64,000 nt of DNA, taken from a bacterium. Lineage in GTDB: Bacteria; JACRDZ01; JAQUKH01. The notes below the pieces were generated by a model. It was given only the letters and a program-made list of their open reading frames with translations, was not told the origin of the DNA and searched no databases. This document shows, in pieces, positions 8,691 through 15,907 of this stretch. Made by a program: the position numbers and the translations under genes. Within the stretch, counting starts at the first letter, position 1. Every line of letters begins with the position of its first letter. The stretch lies in contig JAQUKH010000008.1 of NCBI GenBank assembly GCA_028719205.1, positions 23,000 through 86,999 of the forward strand. The letters run 5' to 3'.

Positions 8691-9766
8691 TATTTTTTCT
8701 CCGACACTCCCGCGTGTTCAAACGTTGCCATCTGAGTTAAAATTTTGACGCTCGCGTCAATGATCCCTATCCCCAATGCCGCGCCGGTTCCTTCTCCCAA
8801 ACGCAAATTAAAATCCAGTACCGGAGTTAATCCGATAAAATCAAGCGTAACTTTATGGCCTCTTTCTACTGAACAATGTGAGGCGATCATGTAGTCTTTT
8901 GTTTTTGGTTCTATTGAGAACGCGACAAGCGCGGCGGCGCCTGAAATAAATCCGTCGATAACAACCGGAACTCTTTTTGAAGCAGCTGCTAAAATTACCC
9001 CGGCTAAGCCTCCGATCTCAAAACCGCCGACCTTAGACAAAACATCTATCCCGTCTTTCGAGTCAGGTTTATTCACCAAAAGCCCTTTTTTTATTATCTC
9101 AATTTTATGACTTAATCCTTTATCATCAATACCAGTTCCTCTTCCTGTTATATCTTCAACCTTAGCACCTGTTATAACCGAAACTATCGCGCTGGAAGCC
9201 GTAGTATTACCGATCCCCATATCCCCGGTTCCCACAATATCAATACCATTATTCGCAAATTCTTCCTCAAAAACCTCTATTCCCGCCTCGATAGACCTTA
9301 TGGCCTCATCCCTTGCCATCGCCGCCCCCTTCGCAAAATTCTTCGTCCCAAAATTTATCTTCTTGTTCTTAAAACTTTTGACTTGTGACTTGTGACTTGT
9401 GACTTTTATTTCTTCCGCCACTCCCATATCCACCACCACAACCCTGGCCCCAACATGATTTGCCAATACATTAATCCCCGCCCCACCGTTCAAAAAATTA
9501 TAAACCATTTGCGGGGTTACCTCTTTCGGGAAAGCACTTACACCTTCTTCAGTTATCCCGTGGTCTGCCGCCATTGTAAAAATTACTTTATTTTTTAAAG
9601 AAGGATTATCCTTTTTTGTAATTTCAACTACCTGTTTTGCCAGATCTTCGAGCTTACCAAGGCTCCCCTGCGGTTTGGTCAGAAAATCCAGTCTCTTTTG
9701 AGTTTTTTCCGCCATTGAAAAATCAATTTGATCGATCCTGCTTATTGTTTCATCTAATTTTCGCAT
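8690..9766 (-). CDS. cobT: Nicotinate-nucleotide--dimethylbenzimidazole phosphoribosyltransferase
   Basis: 358 residues. Family blocks are clear: TKPQGSLGKLEDLA near residue 31, FTMAADHGITEEGVS (63-77), NFLNGGAGINVLA, DIVGTGDMGIGNTTASSA, and the C-terminal LRLGEGTGAALG with the catalytic Glu. It makes alpha-ribazole 5'-phosphate from nicotinate mononucleotide and a lower-ligand base. Residues 121-131 (KVTSHKSQVKS) replace a surface loop and are encoded by exact 7-bp repeats. It overlaps the Cys-rich gene upstream by 13 bp. Confidence 0.95.
   Translation of the reverse strand: MRKLDETISRIDQIDFSMAEKTQKRLDFLTKPQGSLGKLEDLAKQVVEITKKDNPSLKNKVIFTMAADHGITEEGVSAFPKEVTPQMVYNFLNGGAGINVLANHVGARVVVVDMGVAEEIKVTSHKSQVKSFKNKKINFGTKNFAKGAAMARDEAIRSIEAGIEVFEEEFANNGIDIVGTGDMGIGNTTASSAIVSVITGAKVEDITGRGTGIDDKGLSHKIEIIKKGLLVNKPDSKDGIDVLSKVGGFEIGGLAGVILAAASKRVPVVIDGFISGAAALVAFSIEPKTKDYMIASHCSVERGHKVTLDFIGLTPVLDFNLRLGEGTGAALGIGIIDASVKILTQMATFEHAGVSEKK
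9374..9408. repeat. Exact 7-bp tandem repeat inside cobT
   Basis: The + strand reads ACTTTTG ACTTGTG ACTTGTG ACTTGTG ACTTTTA. It is in frame and encodes VTSHKSQVK in a loop of CobT; almost the same peptide opens the PorV-like protein at 30674. Confidence 0.9.
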
Positions 9767-10002
9767 TCAGCCTCCGTTATATTCTTTCTGATTATATTAA
9801 AGATCATATCTACTGTTTTCTTTCTATGTATCCAATTACACTCCTGGCAGGACCATATATTTCTCTTTGTTTTACTTGAATAAGTATATTCCCCGCGATT
9901 TTCATCTTTACAGGGATAGAAGGGGCAATAACAAAAGGTGCAATCCTCTAATCCTTTGTGACATGGATAGTATTTACAAAATTTATTCGCTCTGCTTATC
10001 AT
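9754..10002 (-). CDS. Cysteine-rich small domain protein of cobalamin loci
   Basis: 82 residues with ten cysteines: CKYYPCHKGLEDCTFCYCPFYPC near the N-terminus and WSCQEC in the middle. This fits the 'cysteine-rich small domain' family often found next to corrinoid biosynthesis genes. Cys spacing suggests zinc or Fe-S binding, but no activity is known. It lies between cobU and cobT and overlaps the cobT start by 13 bp. Confidence 0.82.
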   Translation of the reverse strand: MISRANKFCKYYPCHKGLEDCTFCYCPFYPCKDENRGEYTYSSKTKRNIWSCQECNWIHRKKTVDMIFNIIRKNITEAECEN

Positions 10003-10018
10003 TTTTTGCTCCCTTATT

Positions 10019-10582
10019 TTACCACCCCTTTATCCCCTCCTTACCAAGGAGGGGACTTAGGGGAAGTTTTATTTTTACCGGTATTCCTGCCTGCATAAAA
10101 ATCACTTCATCCGCATTTTTTGCCATTATTTGATTCCCAAATCCGACCAGATCCGCGAAACGCCTTCCCAGCGGATTATCAGGAACTAAACTGCTTCCTA
10201 CGTCATTTGAAACCAGAATTATATTCTGCTTTTTTTTTGAAATAACCTGCGCAAGTATTTTTATTTTTTTTGTTATTTGGCTATCAGTTATCCCTTTATA
10301 CATCAAGTTAGATATCAAAAGACCCAGGCAATCAATTATTACCACATCATATCCGACTATAAGCCGTTCCACAACTTCAGCTACATTTTCATTTTCTTCT
10401 ATTGTTTTCCAGAATTTCGGCCTTGATGATTTATGAAGTTTAATACGCTTTTTCATCTCTTCATCTGAGGCGCTTGCTGTCGCGATAAAGGCTGCTTTTT
10501 TACTCAGTTTTTTTGCCAATTGGACAGCATAAGAACTTTTTCCGCTTCTTATCCCGCCAAAAATAAAAATAAATTTTTTCAT
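10019..10582 (-). CDS. cobU: Adenosylcobinamide kinase / guanylyltransferase
   Basis: About 187 residues from the ATG at 10582. Walker A GGIRSGKSSYA (7-17) opens the protein; TAFIATASASDEEM-like and VIIDCLGLLISN segments and EVISKKKQNIILVSNDVGSSLVP follow the CobU pattern. It phosphorylates adenosylcobinamide and transfers GMP to it. A longer reading from 10669 would start inside the terminator hairpin and is rejected. The last 14 residues (PLSPLLGKEGIKGW) extend past the normal CobU end and are encoded by a C/G-rich palindromic repeat. Confidence 0.93.
   Translation of the reverse strand: MKKFIFIFGGIRSGKSSYAVQLAKKLSKKAAFIATASASDEEMKKRIKLHKSSRPKFWKTIEENENVAEVVERLIVGYDVVIIDCLGLLISNLMYKGITDSQITKKIKILAQVISKKKQNIILVSNDVGSSLVPDNPLGRRFADLVGFGNQIMAKNADEVIFMQAGIPVKIKLPLSPLLGKEGIKGW
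10025..10064. repeat. C-rich/G-rich palindromic repeat forming the cobU 3' end
   Basis: CCCCTCCTT and AAGGAGGGG pair around ACC, flanked by outer CCCCTTTAT and ACTTAGGGGA. It supplies the last codons of cobU. Related copies lie at 10586-10617 and 52236-52280. Confidence 0.75.
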
Positions 10583-10585
10583 AAA

Positions 10586-10617
10586 ACCCCGAACGCCCCT
10601 ATCCCCTAAAGGGGAAC
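10586..10617. repeat. C-rich/G-rich palindromic repeat in the cobU leader
   Basis: ACCCCGAACGCCCCTATCCC followed by CTAAAGGGGAAC, a shorter relative of the repeat at the other end of cobU. It lies between the riboswitch terminator and the cobU start, so it forms part of the leader; GGGGAT/GGGGTT in it may serve as ribosome binding sequence. Confidence 0.6.
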
Positions 10618-10620
10618 TAT

Positions 10621-10664
10621 AAAATAAAAAACCCTTAGCACCAAAAAATATTGATGCTAAGGGT
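10621..10664 (-). terminator. Intrinsic terminator of the cobU riboswitch
   Basis: On the minus strand ACCCTTAGCATC and GGTGCTAAGGGT pair across a 10-base loop, followed at once by TTTTTATTTTATAG. It lies downstream of the B12 box and 40 bp before cobU, the place for a transcription-attenuation platform. Confidence 0.88.
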
Positions 10665-10715
10665 TGCACCCTGATTTAACTTCACCCTTTCCTCGAGGAA
10701 ATAAATAGTACTTAA

Positions 10716-10748
10716 GACTTCCGCTCTTCCGAGCTTCCGACTTCCGCG
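10716..10748. repeat. ACTTCCG heptad-like repeat in riboswitch platform
   Basis: GACTTCCGCTCTTCCGAGCT followed by TCCGACTTCCGCGC: units of seven to eight bases around ACTTCCG. It lies between the riboswitch aptamer and the terminator. Confidence 0.6.
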
Positions 10749-10928
10749 CTATTCTTACAGGCAGGTATTCTGGCTTCCCAGCCCTTCCGGCTTACCTTCC
10801 CATCCCGATTTACATCAAAACAGTGGTATACATCTTCGCCAAAAGAGTTTCTCCCAATTTTACATCAAGAGACTGGATTACAGCGGCGGGACCGCGCCGG
10901 TTTCTAACCGGCTTCCCTAGCCTATATT
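10748..10928 (-). ncRNA. Cobalamin riboswitch upstream of cobU
   Basis: On the minus strand: GCTAGGGAAGCCGGTTAGAA followed by ACCGGCGCGGTCCCGCCGCT and GTAA, the conserved core, then a variable arm, GGGAAGG, and the B12 box GCCAGAATACCTGCC (10775-10761). All parts of a full-length aptamer are present. With the promoter at 10937-10964 and the terminator at 10621-10664 it should shut off the cob/btu locus when adenosylcobalamin is plentiful. Confidence 0.95.
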
Positions 10929-10936
10929 CATAAGTT

Positions 10937-10964
10937 ATTATATAGAAAAACAAAAAATTGTCAA
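10937..10964 (-). promoter_or_regulatory. Promoter of the riboswitch-controlled cob/btu operon
   Basis: Minus strand TTGACA (10964-10959), 16 bp, TATAAT (10942-10937). Both hexamers are perfect. Transcription would begin just before the aptamer. Confidence 0.88.
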
Positions 10965-10988
10965 TGTTAAAAATTTCAGGTGTTTTAT

Positions 10989-11729
10989 TTACTTCACCTC
11001 AACAGAAGCCGAAGGATCAAAAGGATTCGTCCGGATAGCAAGTGAAAAAAGGTATGGATATTTATCTTTCAGGTGTTTCATGTAGTCCAGCCACTCGGCG
11101 ATCAAAAGGATATAAGCCCTTTTTATGTCTCCCTCAAGGTGTTCAGAATCTGCGTCTGTTAATTTTTTAACATCTTCCCTTTTCGTCAATTCTTCTGTCA
11201 GGTGGAAAACAGCCCAGAGAAGTTCTGTAAATGTTTCGTGCTCCAGTAAATTCGGATTTTGTAAAATTAACAAAAGAAAATTTCTTTTTTCAACCAGAAA
11301 AGAGCGCAGCCCTTCCAGATTGCCTTTCTGAATTTCAATTTGATGTTCATAATTTCGTATTTTTTTACTGACAATAATAAATTCACCTTCAGGCCAATTC
11401 TTAATTGATTTGAATTCCTGTGATATCTTTTCAGTCTGAGGGCTAAACTCCGAACCATATTCCAATAATTTTGTCCCCACTTCGCTGAAAAACGCGCCTA
11501 TCACCATGTTCATTTTATTAAGCATCACTTTTTTTTCACGTTCATCTAAGAACCGTTCGATAATAAACGTAACCAGTAAAACTTCGATCGGGATGAACGC
11601 TATATCACCGACCAGATAAAGAAAAATATGATGAGCGTCCCTGAAGATCAGGTAATGTATAAAATAAAAAACAGCTGAAAGCCCTATTAAAAACAAACCG
11701 AATAATATCTGCCATTTAAACCGTTTCAT
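10989..11729 (-). CDS. Two-helix membrane protein with coiled-coil cytoplasmic part, unknown
   Basis: About 246 residues. Two membrane helices near residues 7-29 and 38-58 are followed by a long helical, charged region (ERFLDEREKKVMLNKMNMV onwards) with no motif I recognise. The ATG at 11729 is preferred because it lies 4 bp after the ubiX stop; an in-frame ATG at 11768 would overlap ubiX and has no better ribosome binding site. Co-transcribed with ubiX, but nothing ties it to prenyl-FMN chemistry. It could be a sensor-like scaffold or a two-TM family of unknown function. Confidence 0.7.
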   Translation of the reverse strand: MKRFKWQILFGLFLIGLSAVFYFIHYLIFRDAHHIFLYLVGDIAFIPIEVLLVTFIIERFLDEREKKVMLNKMNMVIGAFFSEVGTKLLEYGSEFSPQTEKISQEFKSIKNWPEGEFIIVSKKIRNYEHQIEIQKGNLEGLRSFLVEKRNFLLLILQNPNLLEHETFTELLWAVFHLTEELTKREDVKKLTDADSEHLEGDIKRAYILLIAEWLDYMKHLKDKYPYLFSLAIRTNPFDPSASVEVK

Positions 11730-11733
11730 AATT

Positions 11734-12327
11734 CTAATTTGACCATCTTTTATAAAGGTTATGTTCAATATCTAATGAATCTAAAACCCTGCCCGCGACA
11801 AAATTCGCGAGATCATCGAACGATTCAGGCCGGTTATAAAAAGCAGGCATGGCGGGCAATATTATCCCTCCGGCATTGGAAATCTTCAGCATATTTTCCA
11901 GATGTATTGAGCTTAGAGGTGTTTCACGGGGAACCAGGATCAATTTTCTTCTTTCCTTTAAAATAACATCCGCGGCTCTTTCGATCAGACTTGAGGATAC
12001 CCCTGAGGCTATCCTCCCAATACAACCCATGCTCGCGGGGATCACAACCATTCCGTCTGTCTTGAAAGAACCGCTTGAGATCGAGGCGTGAAAATCGGTA
12101 TTTTCAATATACTCAATATTTTTGTTTTTGAAATAATTTATAAAATATTTCCCTAATTTCTCTTTTTTCGGCAGTTTAACCGCTAATTCATGCCCAAAAA
12201 TAGCTAAACCGGTGTCTGAAAAAAGAAGAAATATTTTAGCATTAGCCCTGCTAACGCCCTCTATTAATTTCTTCGCGTAAATTGAGCCGCTTGCTCCTGT
12301 TACCGCTATAATATATTTTTTATTGAT
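11734..12327 (-). CDS. ubiX: Flavin prenyltransferase UbiX, apparent ATC start
   Basis: 197 residues reading (M)NKKYIIAVTGASGSIYAKKL..., the correct UbiX start, then SSGSFKTDGMVVIPASMGCIG, LILVPRETPLSSIHLENML and AGGIILPAMPAFYNRP. UbiX attaches a dimethylallyl group to FMN to give the cofactor of UbiD-type decarboxylases. The first in-frame ATG (12051) lies in the middle of the fold. The only start compatible with full length is ATC at 12327: an in-frame TAA is two codons upstream, AGGAGGG is 7 bp upstream, and the promoter leaves a leader of about 20 nt. Either a real non-AUG start or a base error in the assembly. No ubiD is in the window. Confidence 0.88.
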   Translation of the reverse strand: MNKKYIIAVTGASGSIYAKKLIEGVSRANAKIFLLFSDTGLAIFGHELAVKLPKKEKLGKYFINYFKNKNIEYIENTDFHASISSGSFKTDGMVVIPASMGCIGRIASGVSSSLIERAADVILKERRKLILVPRETPLSSIHLENMLKISNAGGIILPAMPAFYNRPESFDDLANFVAGRVLDSLDIEHNLYKRWSN

Positions 12328-12352
12328 CTTTTACCCTCCTGATAACAGTTTC

Positions 12353-12381
12353 ATTATATTCCAATATTCAATATTTGACAA
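12353..12381 (-). promoter_or_regulatory. Promoter for ubiX
   Basis: Minus strand TTGTCA (12381-12376), 17 bp, TATAAT (12358-12353). The -35 box lies on the other strand of the -35 box of the divergent foldase gene (TTGACA 12375-12380), so both promoters compete for one site. Confidence 0.72.
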
Positions 12382-12402
12382 ATAGTATTTTTATGCTATA
12401 AT
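12375..12402 (+). promoter_or_regulatory. Promoter for the PpiD-like foldase
   Basis: TTGACA (12375-12380), 16 bp, TATAAT (12397-12402), about 50 bp before the ATG; AGAGGAG precedes the start. Confidence 0.85.
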
Positions 12403-12451
12403 CTTTGTTTTTAAGAAGAAAATATTATGTATTTAACAAGAGGAGAATACA

Positions 12452-13909
12452 ATGCTTAAATATATGCGAAACAATTTAAAAGTTATTATGTGGATAATTA
12501 TCGGGGCATTTTTAGGTACAATATTCGTGTCATGGGGGATGGGTGGTATACAACAGCAGCAAAACATTGCCGCTAAAATTAACGGTACAAAAATTCCTCT
12601 TACGGAATATTATGAAATTTTAAACCGCTATTATGATTTTTATCGTAAGATCTATGGAAAAAATTTCAGTCCTGAACTTCTCAAAAAATTGAACGTTGAA
12701 AAAATGGCAATGGATCAGGTTATTAAAGACACAATAATTGATAAAAAAGCAGAAGAATTGGGATTGTCCGTCTCCGACGAAGAAGTAGTGAATTATATTA
12801 AAAGTTTTGATATCTTCCAAACAGACGGAAAGTTCGACCCCAGAAAATTCTCACAGGCAAGCCAGTTCATGGAAGCTAACGGGAAAAAAGTTGATTGGAT
12901 TGAAAAAGAAAGACAGGTTAGAAAAGATATAATCCGGAAAAAAATGGAAGAAATTATCAAAGACGGGATCACGGTTTCAGATAAAGAAATTGAATTCCGG
13001 TACTTATATGAAAATGAAGAAATTAAAGCCAGTTATATTTTTATAGACCCTAAAGCATTTCTGACTGAAAAAAAGATCAAAGAATATTATTCTAAAAATG
13101 AAAAACAATTTGAAGAACCGGAAAAAGTAAAGGCCAGCCATATACTTTTTATGGTAAAAAACAGCGATAACGCAACTGAAGAAAGAGAAGCCAGGAACAA
13201 GGCGGAAAAAGTCATGGCTGAAATAAAAAAAGGCCAGGATTTTGCCAAATTAGCTAAGACATATTCTGAAGATTCATCCAAAGAAAAAGGCGGTGATTTA
13301 GGTTATTTTTCCAGAGGGACAATGGACGCGAATTTTGAAAGAGCGGCCTTTGCGTTAAAAATAGGCGAAGTAAGCCAGATCATCCGCTCGGAATATGGTT
13401 TTCATATTATAAAATTACTTGGCAGAAAAGAAGCTCAAATCAAACCATTTGAAGAAGTTAAAGAAAATATAAAATACGCGGCTGTAACTGATGAAGAAAA
13501 AAATCAGGCAAAAAAACAAGCTGAAGAGATATCTAAAAAAATACTCGCTGAAAAAGATCTGAGTAAGTCGGCTGGAAGCTTTAAAATACCTGTAATAAAC
13601 TTAGACTACTTCAATCGTTCCAAATTTATTTCCGGAATTTACGACAACAAGAAATTCAAAGAAGGCGCTTTCAAATTATCAAAGGGAAGTATCAGCCCTT
13701 TAATTGAAACAGAAGACGGATTTTATTTTATAAAACTTCTTGAAAGAAAACAAGTGAATCTGGAAAAATTTACCCAGACAAAAGATGAATTAAAGAACAA
13801 GATATTGCAGGAGAAAAAAGACTCATATCTTGAGAATTGGTTTGAAGATATCAGGAAAAAGTCAGATATTAAATTATATATTAATCCTGGAAGAGAACAG
13901 GCAATATAA
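12452..13909 (+). CDS. PpiD/SurA-type peptidyl-prolyl isomerase foldase
   Basis: 485 residues. One N-terminal membrane helix (residues ~10-30, VIMWIIIGAFLGTIFVSWGM) anchors it with the bulk in the periplasm, as in PpiD. A SurA-N-like helical region follows (INGTKIPLTEYYEILN...). A parvulin rotamase domain spans about 225-330: VKASHILFMV, KGGDLGYFSRGTM, and EYGFHIIKLL. A second, degenerate parvulin-like segment follows (FKEGAFKLSKGSISPLIETEDGFYFIKLLERK). It should help fold outer-membrane and exported proteins. Divergent from ubiX with an overlapping promoter. Confidence 0.9.
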   Translation: MLKYMRNNLKVIMWIIIGAFLGTIFVSWGMGGIQQQQNIAAKINGTKIPLTEYYEILNRYYDFYRKIYGKNFSPELLKKLNVEKMAMDQVIKDTIIDKKAEELGLSVSDEEVVNYIKSFDIFQTDGKFDPRKFSQASQFMEANGKKVDWIEKERQVRKDIIRKKMEEIIKDGITVSDKEIEFRYLYENEEIKASYIFIDPKAFLTEKKIKEYYSKNEKQFEEPEKVKASHILFMVKNSDNATEEREARNKAEKVMAEIKKGQDFAKLAKTYSEDSSKEKGGDLGYFSRGTMDANFERAAFALKIGEVSQIIRSEYGFHIIKLLGRKEAQIKPFEEVKENIKYAAVTDEEKNQAKKQAEEISKKILAEKDLSKSAGSFKIPVINLDYFNRSKFISGIYDNKKFKEGAFKLSKGSISPLIETEDGFYFIKLLERKQVNLEKFTQTKDELKNKILQEKKDSYLENWFEDIRKKSDIKLYINPGREQAI

Positions 13910-13933
13910 AAAGCAGGGAGCGCCGCTCCCTGC
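13906..13933 (-). terminator. Terminator between convergent genes
   Basis: GCAGGGAGC (13913-13921) pairs with GCTCCCTGC (13925-13933) over a 3-base loop. On the minus strand it is followed by TTTTTAT, so it best terminates the long minus-strand operon ending at 13933; on the + strand the tail AATTTCC is poor. Confidence 0.85.
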
Positions 13934-14820
13934 TAATTTCCTTCATAGGGCGACAACTTTATACGTTTAGCCATTTCACGCAAAATATCATAATCTTTGT
14001 CATCAACTTCTATAAAACCGTCAAGCCACGCGCGCTTTAATATTGATAAATGCTCATCTCCCACTTCTACAGTATCTTCCTTTTTAATTCCGATCATTAT
14101 ATCTTTTACCTGTTTGATCAAAACATCATCAATTTCTTTTCTCGCGGCTAAAGTACAATAGCTGATCATCTCTGACTTCGCGATAATACGAAAATCATCC
14201 GGCGCGAATTTTTTGTCCGCTATCGCCTCCCTGAGATCCTCCAATGGAGCCGCGCCGGCATCAAAAGCCTGATAAAAAACAGCATAAAGCACCTTTTCAT
14301 GTTTAAAAGAGCCCTGTGGAATAGCATAAAAAGCCAAGTCCTTTTCAGGATCAACACCATTCTTCTTCAGCAAATCATAGATAGCCAAAAATCCCGCAGG
14401 AGCGAATTCAGGGCCGAAAATAAATTTCTTATCCTTAAGGTCTGAAATATTTTTAATCTTGCTTTCATTTTTAACAATTATCGTCCCTATCGTATTTTTC
14501 CCCTCGGGCCCTCTTTTCTCGCCAACAACAAGTTTCGCCTGATAATTTTTCTTTAAAATAATATACATAACGGAATTGGCATGTATAAAATCAACCTTTT
14601 TATCGCGAAACGCGTCTTCTACATCATAGGTATTCAAATAAACCGACTCGAATTTTTTCCCGGTCTTTTTGCTTAAATAATTTGTCAGCGGCTGGAATCT
14701 CTCCTCGGTTTCTTTCAGGCTATTGCAAACCATATAACCGATCTTAACTGTTTCTTCCGCCCATAGATTTTTGCAAATGCCAATAATCAAAAAAAATATT
14801 AAAATTATTTTTTTATTCAT
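13933..14820 (-). CDS. PhnD-type periplasmic solute-binding protein (orphan)
   Basis: 295 residues: signal peptide (to about KNLWA), then a type 2 periplasmic binding fold of the phosphate/phosphite/phosphonate-binding (PhnD) family: VKIGYMVCNSLKETEERFQPL, DFIHANSVMYIIL, ISDLKDKKFIFGPEFAPAGFLAIYDLL and DAGAAPLEDL. No permease or ATPase of such a transporter is adjacent, so it may act as a binding or sensing module of the upstream maturase locus. Start overlaps the preceding beta-helix gene by 8 bp. Ligand unknown. Confidence 0.8.
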   Translation of the reverse strand: MNKKIILIFFLIIGICKNLWAEETVKIGYMVCNSLKETEERFQPLTNYLSKKTGKKFESVYLNTYDVEDAFRDKKVDFIHANSVMYIILKKNYQAKLVVGEKRGPEGKNTIGTIIVKNESKIKNISDLKDKKFIFGPEFAPAGFLAIYDLLKKNGVDPEKDLAFYAIPQGSFKHEKVLYAVFYQAFDAGAAPLEDLREAIADKKFAPDDFRIIAKSEMISYCTLAARKEIDDVLIKQVKDIMIGIKKEDTVEVGDEHLSILKRAWLDGFIEVDDKDYDILREMAKRIKLSPYEGN

Positions 14821-15907
14821 GATTTTCTCCCGAAAATGGTTTAAATATTACAAGCCCGGAAACATTATCATCACGGCCGTCTTCAATTGTTTTGCCAATC
14901 TCATTCTCATTCAAATTCCCCCAATAATTATCCTCGGCGGAAATTTGTAAAGGCCCATTATTGTCAAGGTTAAACTTTTTATTGCTTTCTATATTATTAT
15001 AATGCAAAACCGCCTCAGTCTGATTTAAGGAAATTCCATCCCCGCCGTTTTTACTAATGGTATTTTTCCTTAATGTCAGCTTTGAATTGTTTGACGCGAT
15101 CCCGTCCATCGCGTTTTCACTTATCAAATTATTTTCAAGGCCGACTTCGCTTTCCTGGAAAAGAACTCCCTGCCGGTTATTCATAATTTCTGAACCGGAA
15201 ATATTTCCTTTACATTCCTTCAGGCGCAAGCCTTCCAGCCTGTTATTTTTAATGACATTATTTTTAAGCAATATATCCGACCGCATAGCGTGAACCGCGG
15301 AATAATTATTAATAAATACGTTATTTATGATCTCTGCCTTTGAATCACGGAAACGCAAAGCGCTGTAATTATCCTTAAATGTACAATCTTTAACTCCAAC
15401 CTCTGATTCCTGAAATTGAAATCCGCGGCTGTTATCAGAAAAAATCAGATTTTCTAAGACAACCTTTGAAAAATGGCTATGCAAAGCACGATGGGCATTA
15501 TTAAATTTGCAATACGATAAAATATTCGGATTACCCTCGCTTGCGATAAAATATATCCCTTCCCACAAATTTTTATCCTGTGAGCGGCCCGATGAAAATA
15601 CGATCGGGTCATTTTTTTCCGCCTTCGCGTTTAACGCGCCGAACACATAAAGGCCGCTCTCGCCAACCCCATCATCGTTTACATCCTGCCAGATAAAATT
15701 TACTGCAGTCCCGGGCTTAATCGTCAAAACCGCTCCAGCTTCTACTGTAACTATACCTTCGATAAAAATATTCCCTTCCCATATTGTGTTGTTTGTAATA
15801 TGCAGATCCCTGTAAATAACAGGCTCGTTTCTTACAGTCTTAATACATCCAAACACAACTGATAGAAAAACCGGTATAATAACAAACTTATTCCTGACGG
15901 ATATCAT
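14813..15907 (-). CDS. Right-handed parallel beta-helix lipoprotein
   Basis: 364 residues. A lipobox ends at VVFGC (~Cys21), so the protein should be lipid-anchored. The rest is a run of 22-24-residue coils with periodic Asn/Asp ladders (VINNVFINNYSAVHAMRSDILLKNNVIKNNRLEGLRLKECKGNISG style), the NosD/pectate-lyase-like fold. Such folds bind polysaccharides, metals or proteins; no catalytic residues are recognisable. It overlaps the neighbouring genes by 8 bp and 20 bp and has a shorter paralogue just upstream. Confidence 0.82.
   Translation of the reverse strand: MISVRNKFVIIPVFLSVVFGCIKTVRNEPVIYRDLHITNNTIWEGNIFIEGIVTVEAGAVLTIKPGTAVNFIWQDVNDDGVGESGLYVFGALNAKAEKNDPIVFSSGRSQDKNLWEGIYFIASEGNPNILSYCKFNNAHRALHSHFSKVVLENLIFSDNSRGFQFQESEVGVKDCTFKDNYSALRFRDSKAEIINNVFINNYSAVHAMRSDILLKNNVIKNNRLEGLRLKECKGNISGSEIMNNRQGVLFQESEVGLENNLISENAMDGIASNNSKLTLRKNTISKNGGDGISLNQTEAVLHYNNIESNKKFNLDNNGPLQISAEDNYWGNLNENEIGKTIEDGRDDNVSGLVIFKPFSGENHE

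Noticed and set aside
10583..10669. Upstream extension of cobU giving 29 extra residues (MQPLASIFFGAKGFLFY...)
   Set aside because: The extra codons are the two arms of the riboswitch terminator and a C/G-rich repeat; the Walker A region starts directly after ATG 10582.
11734..12051. ubiX as a truncated pseudogene starting at the first ATG
   Set aside because: The frame upstream is open and reads as a complete UbiX N-terminus back to ATC 12327 with a good ribosome binding site.
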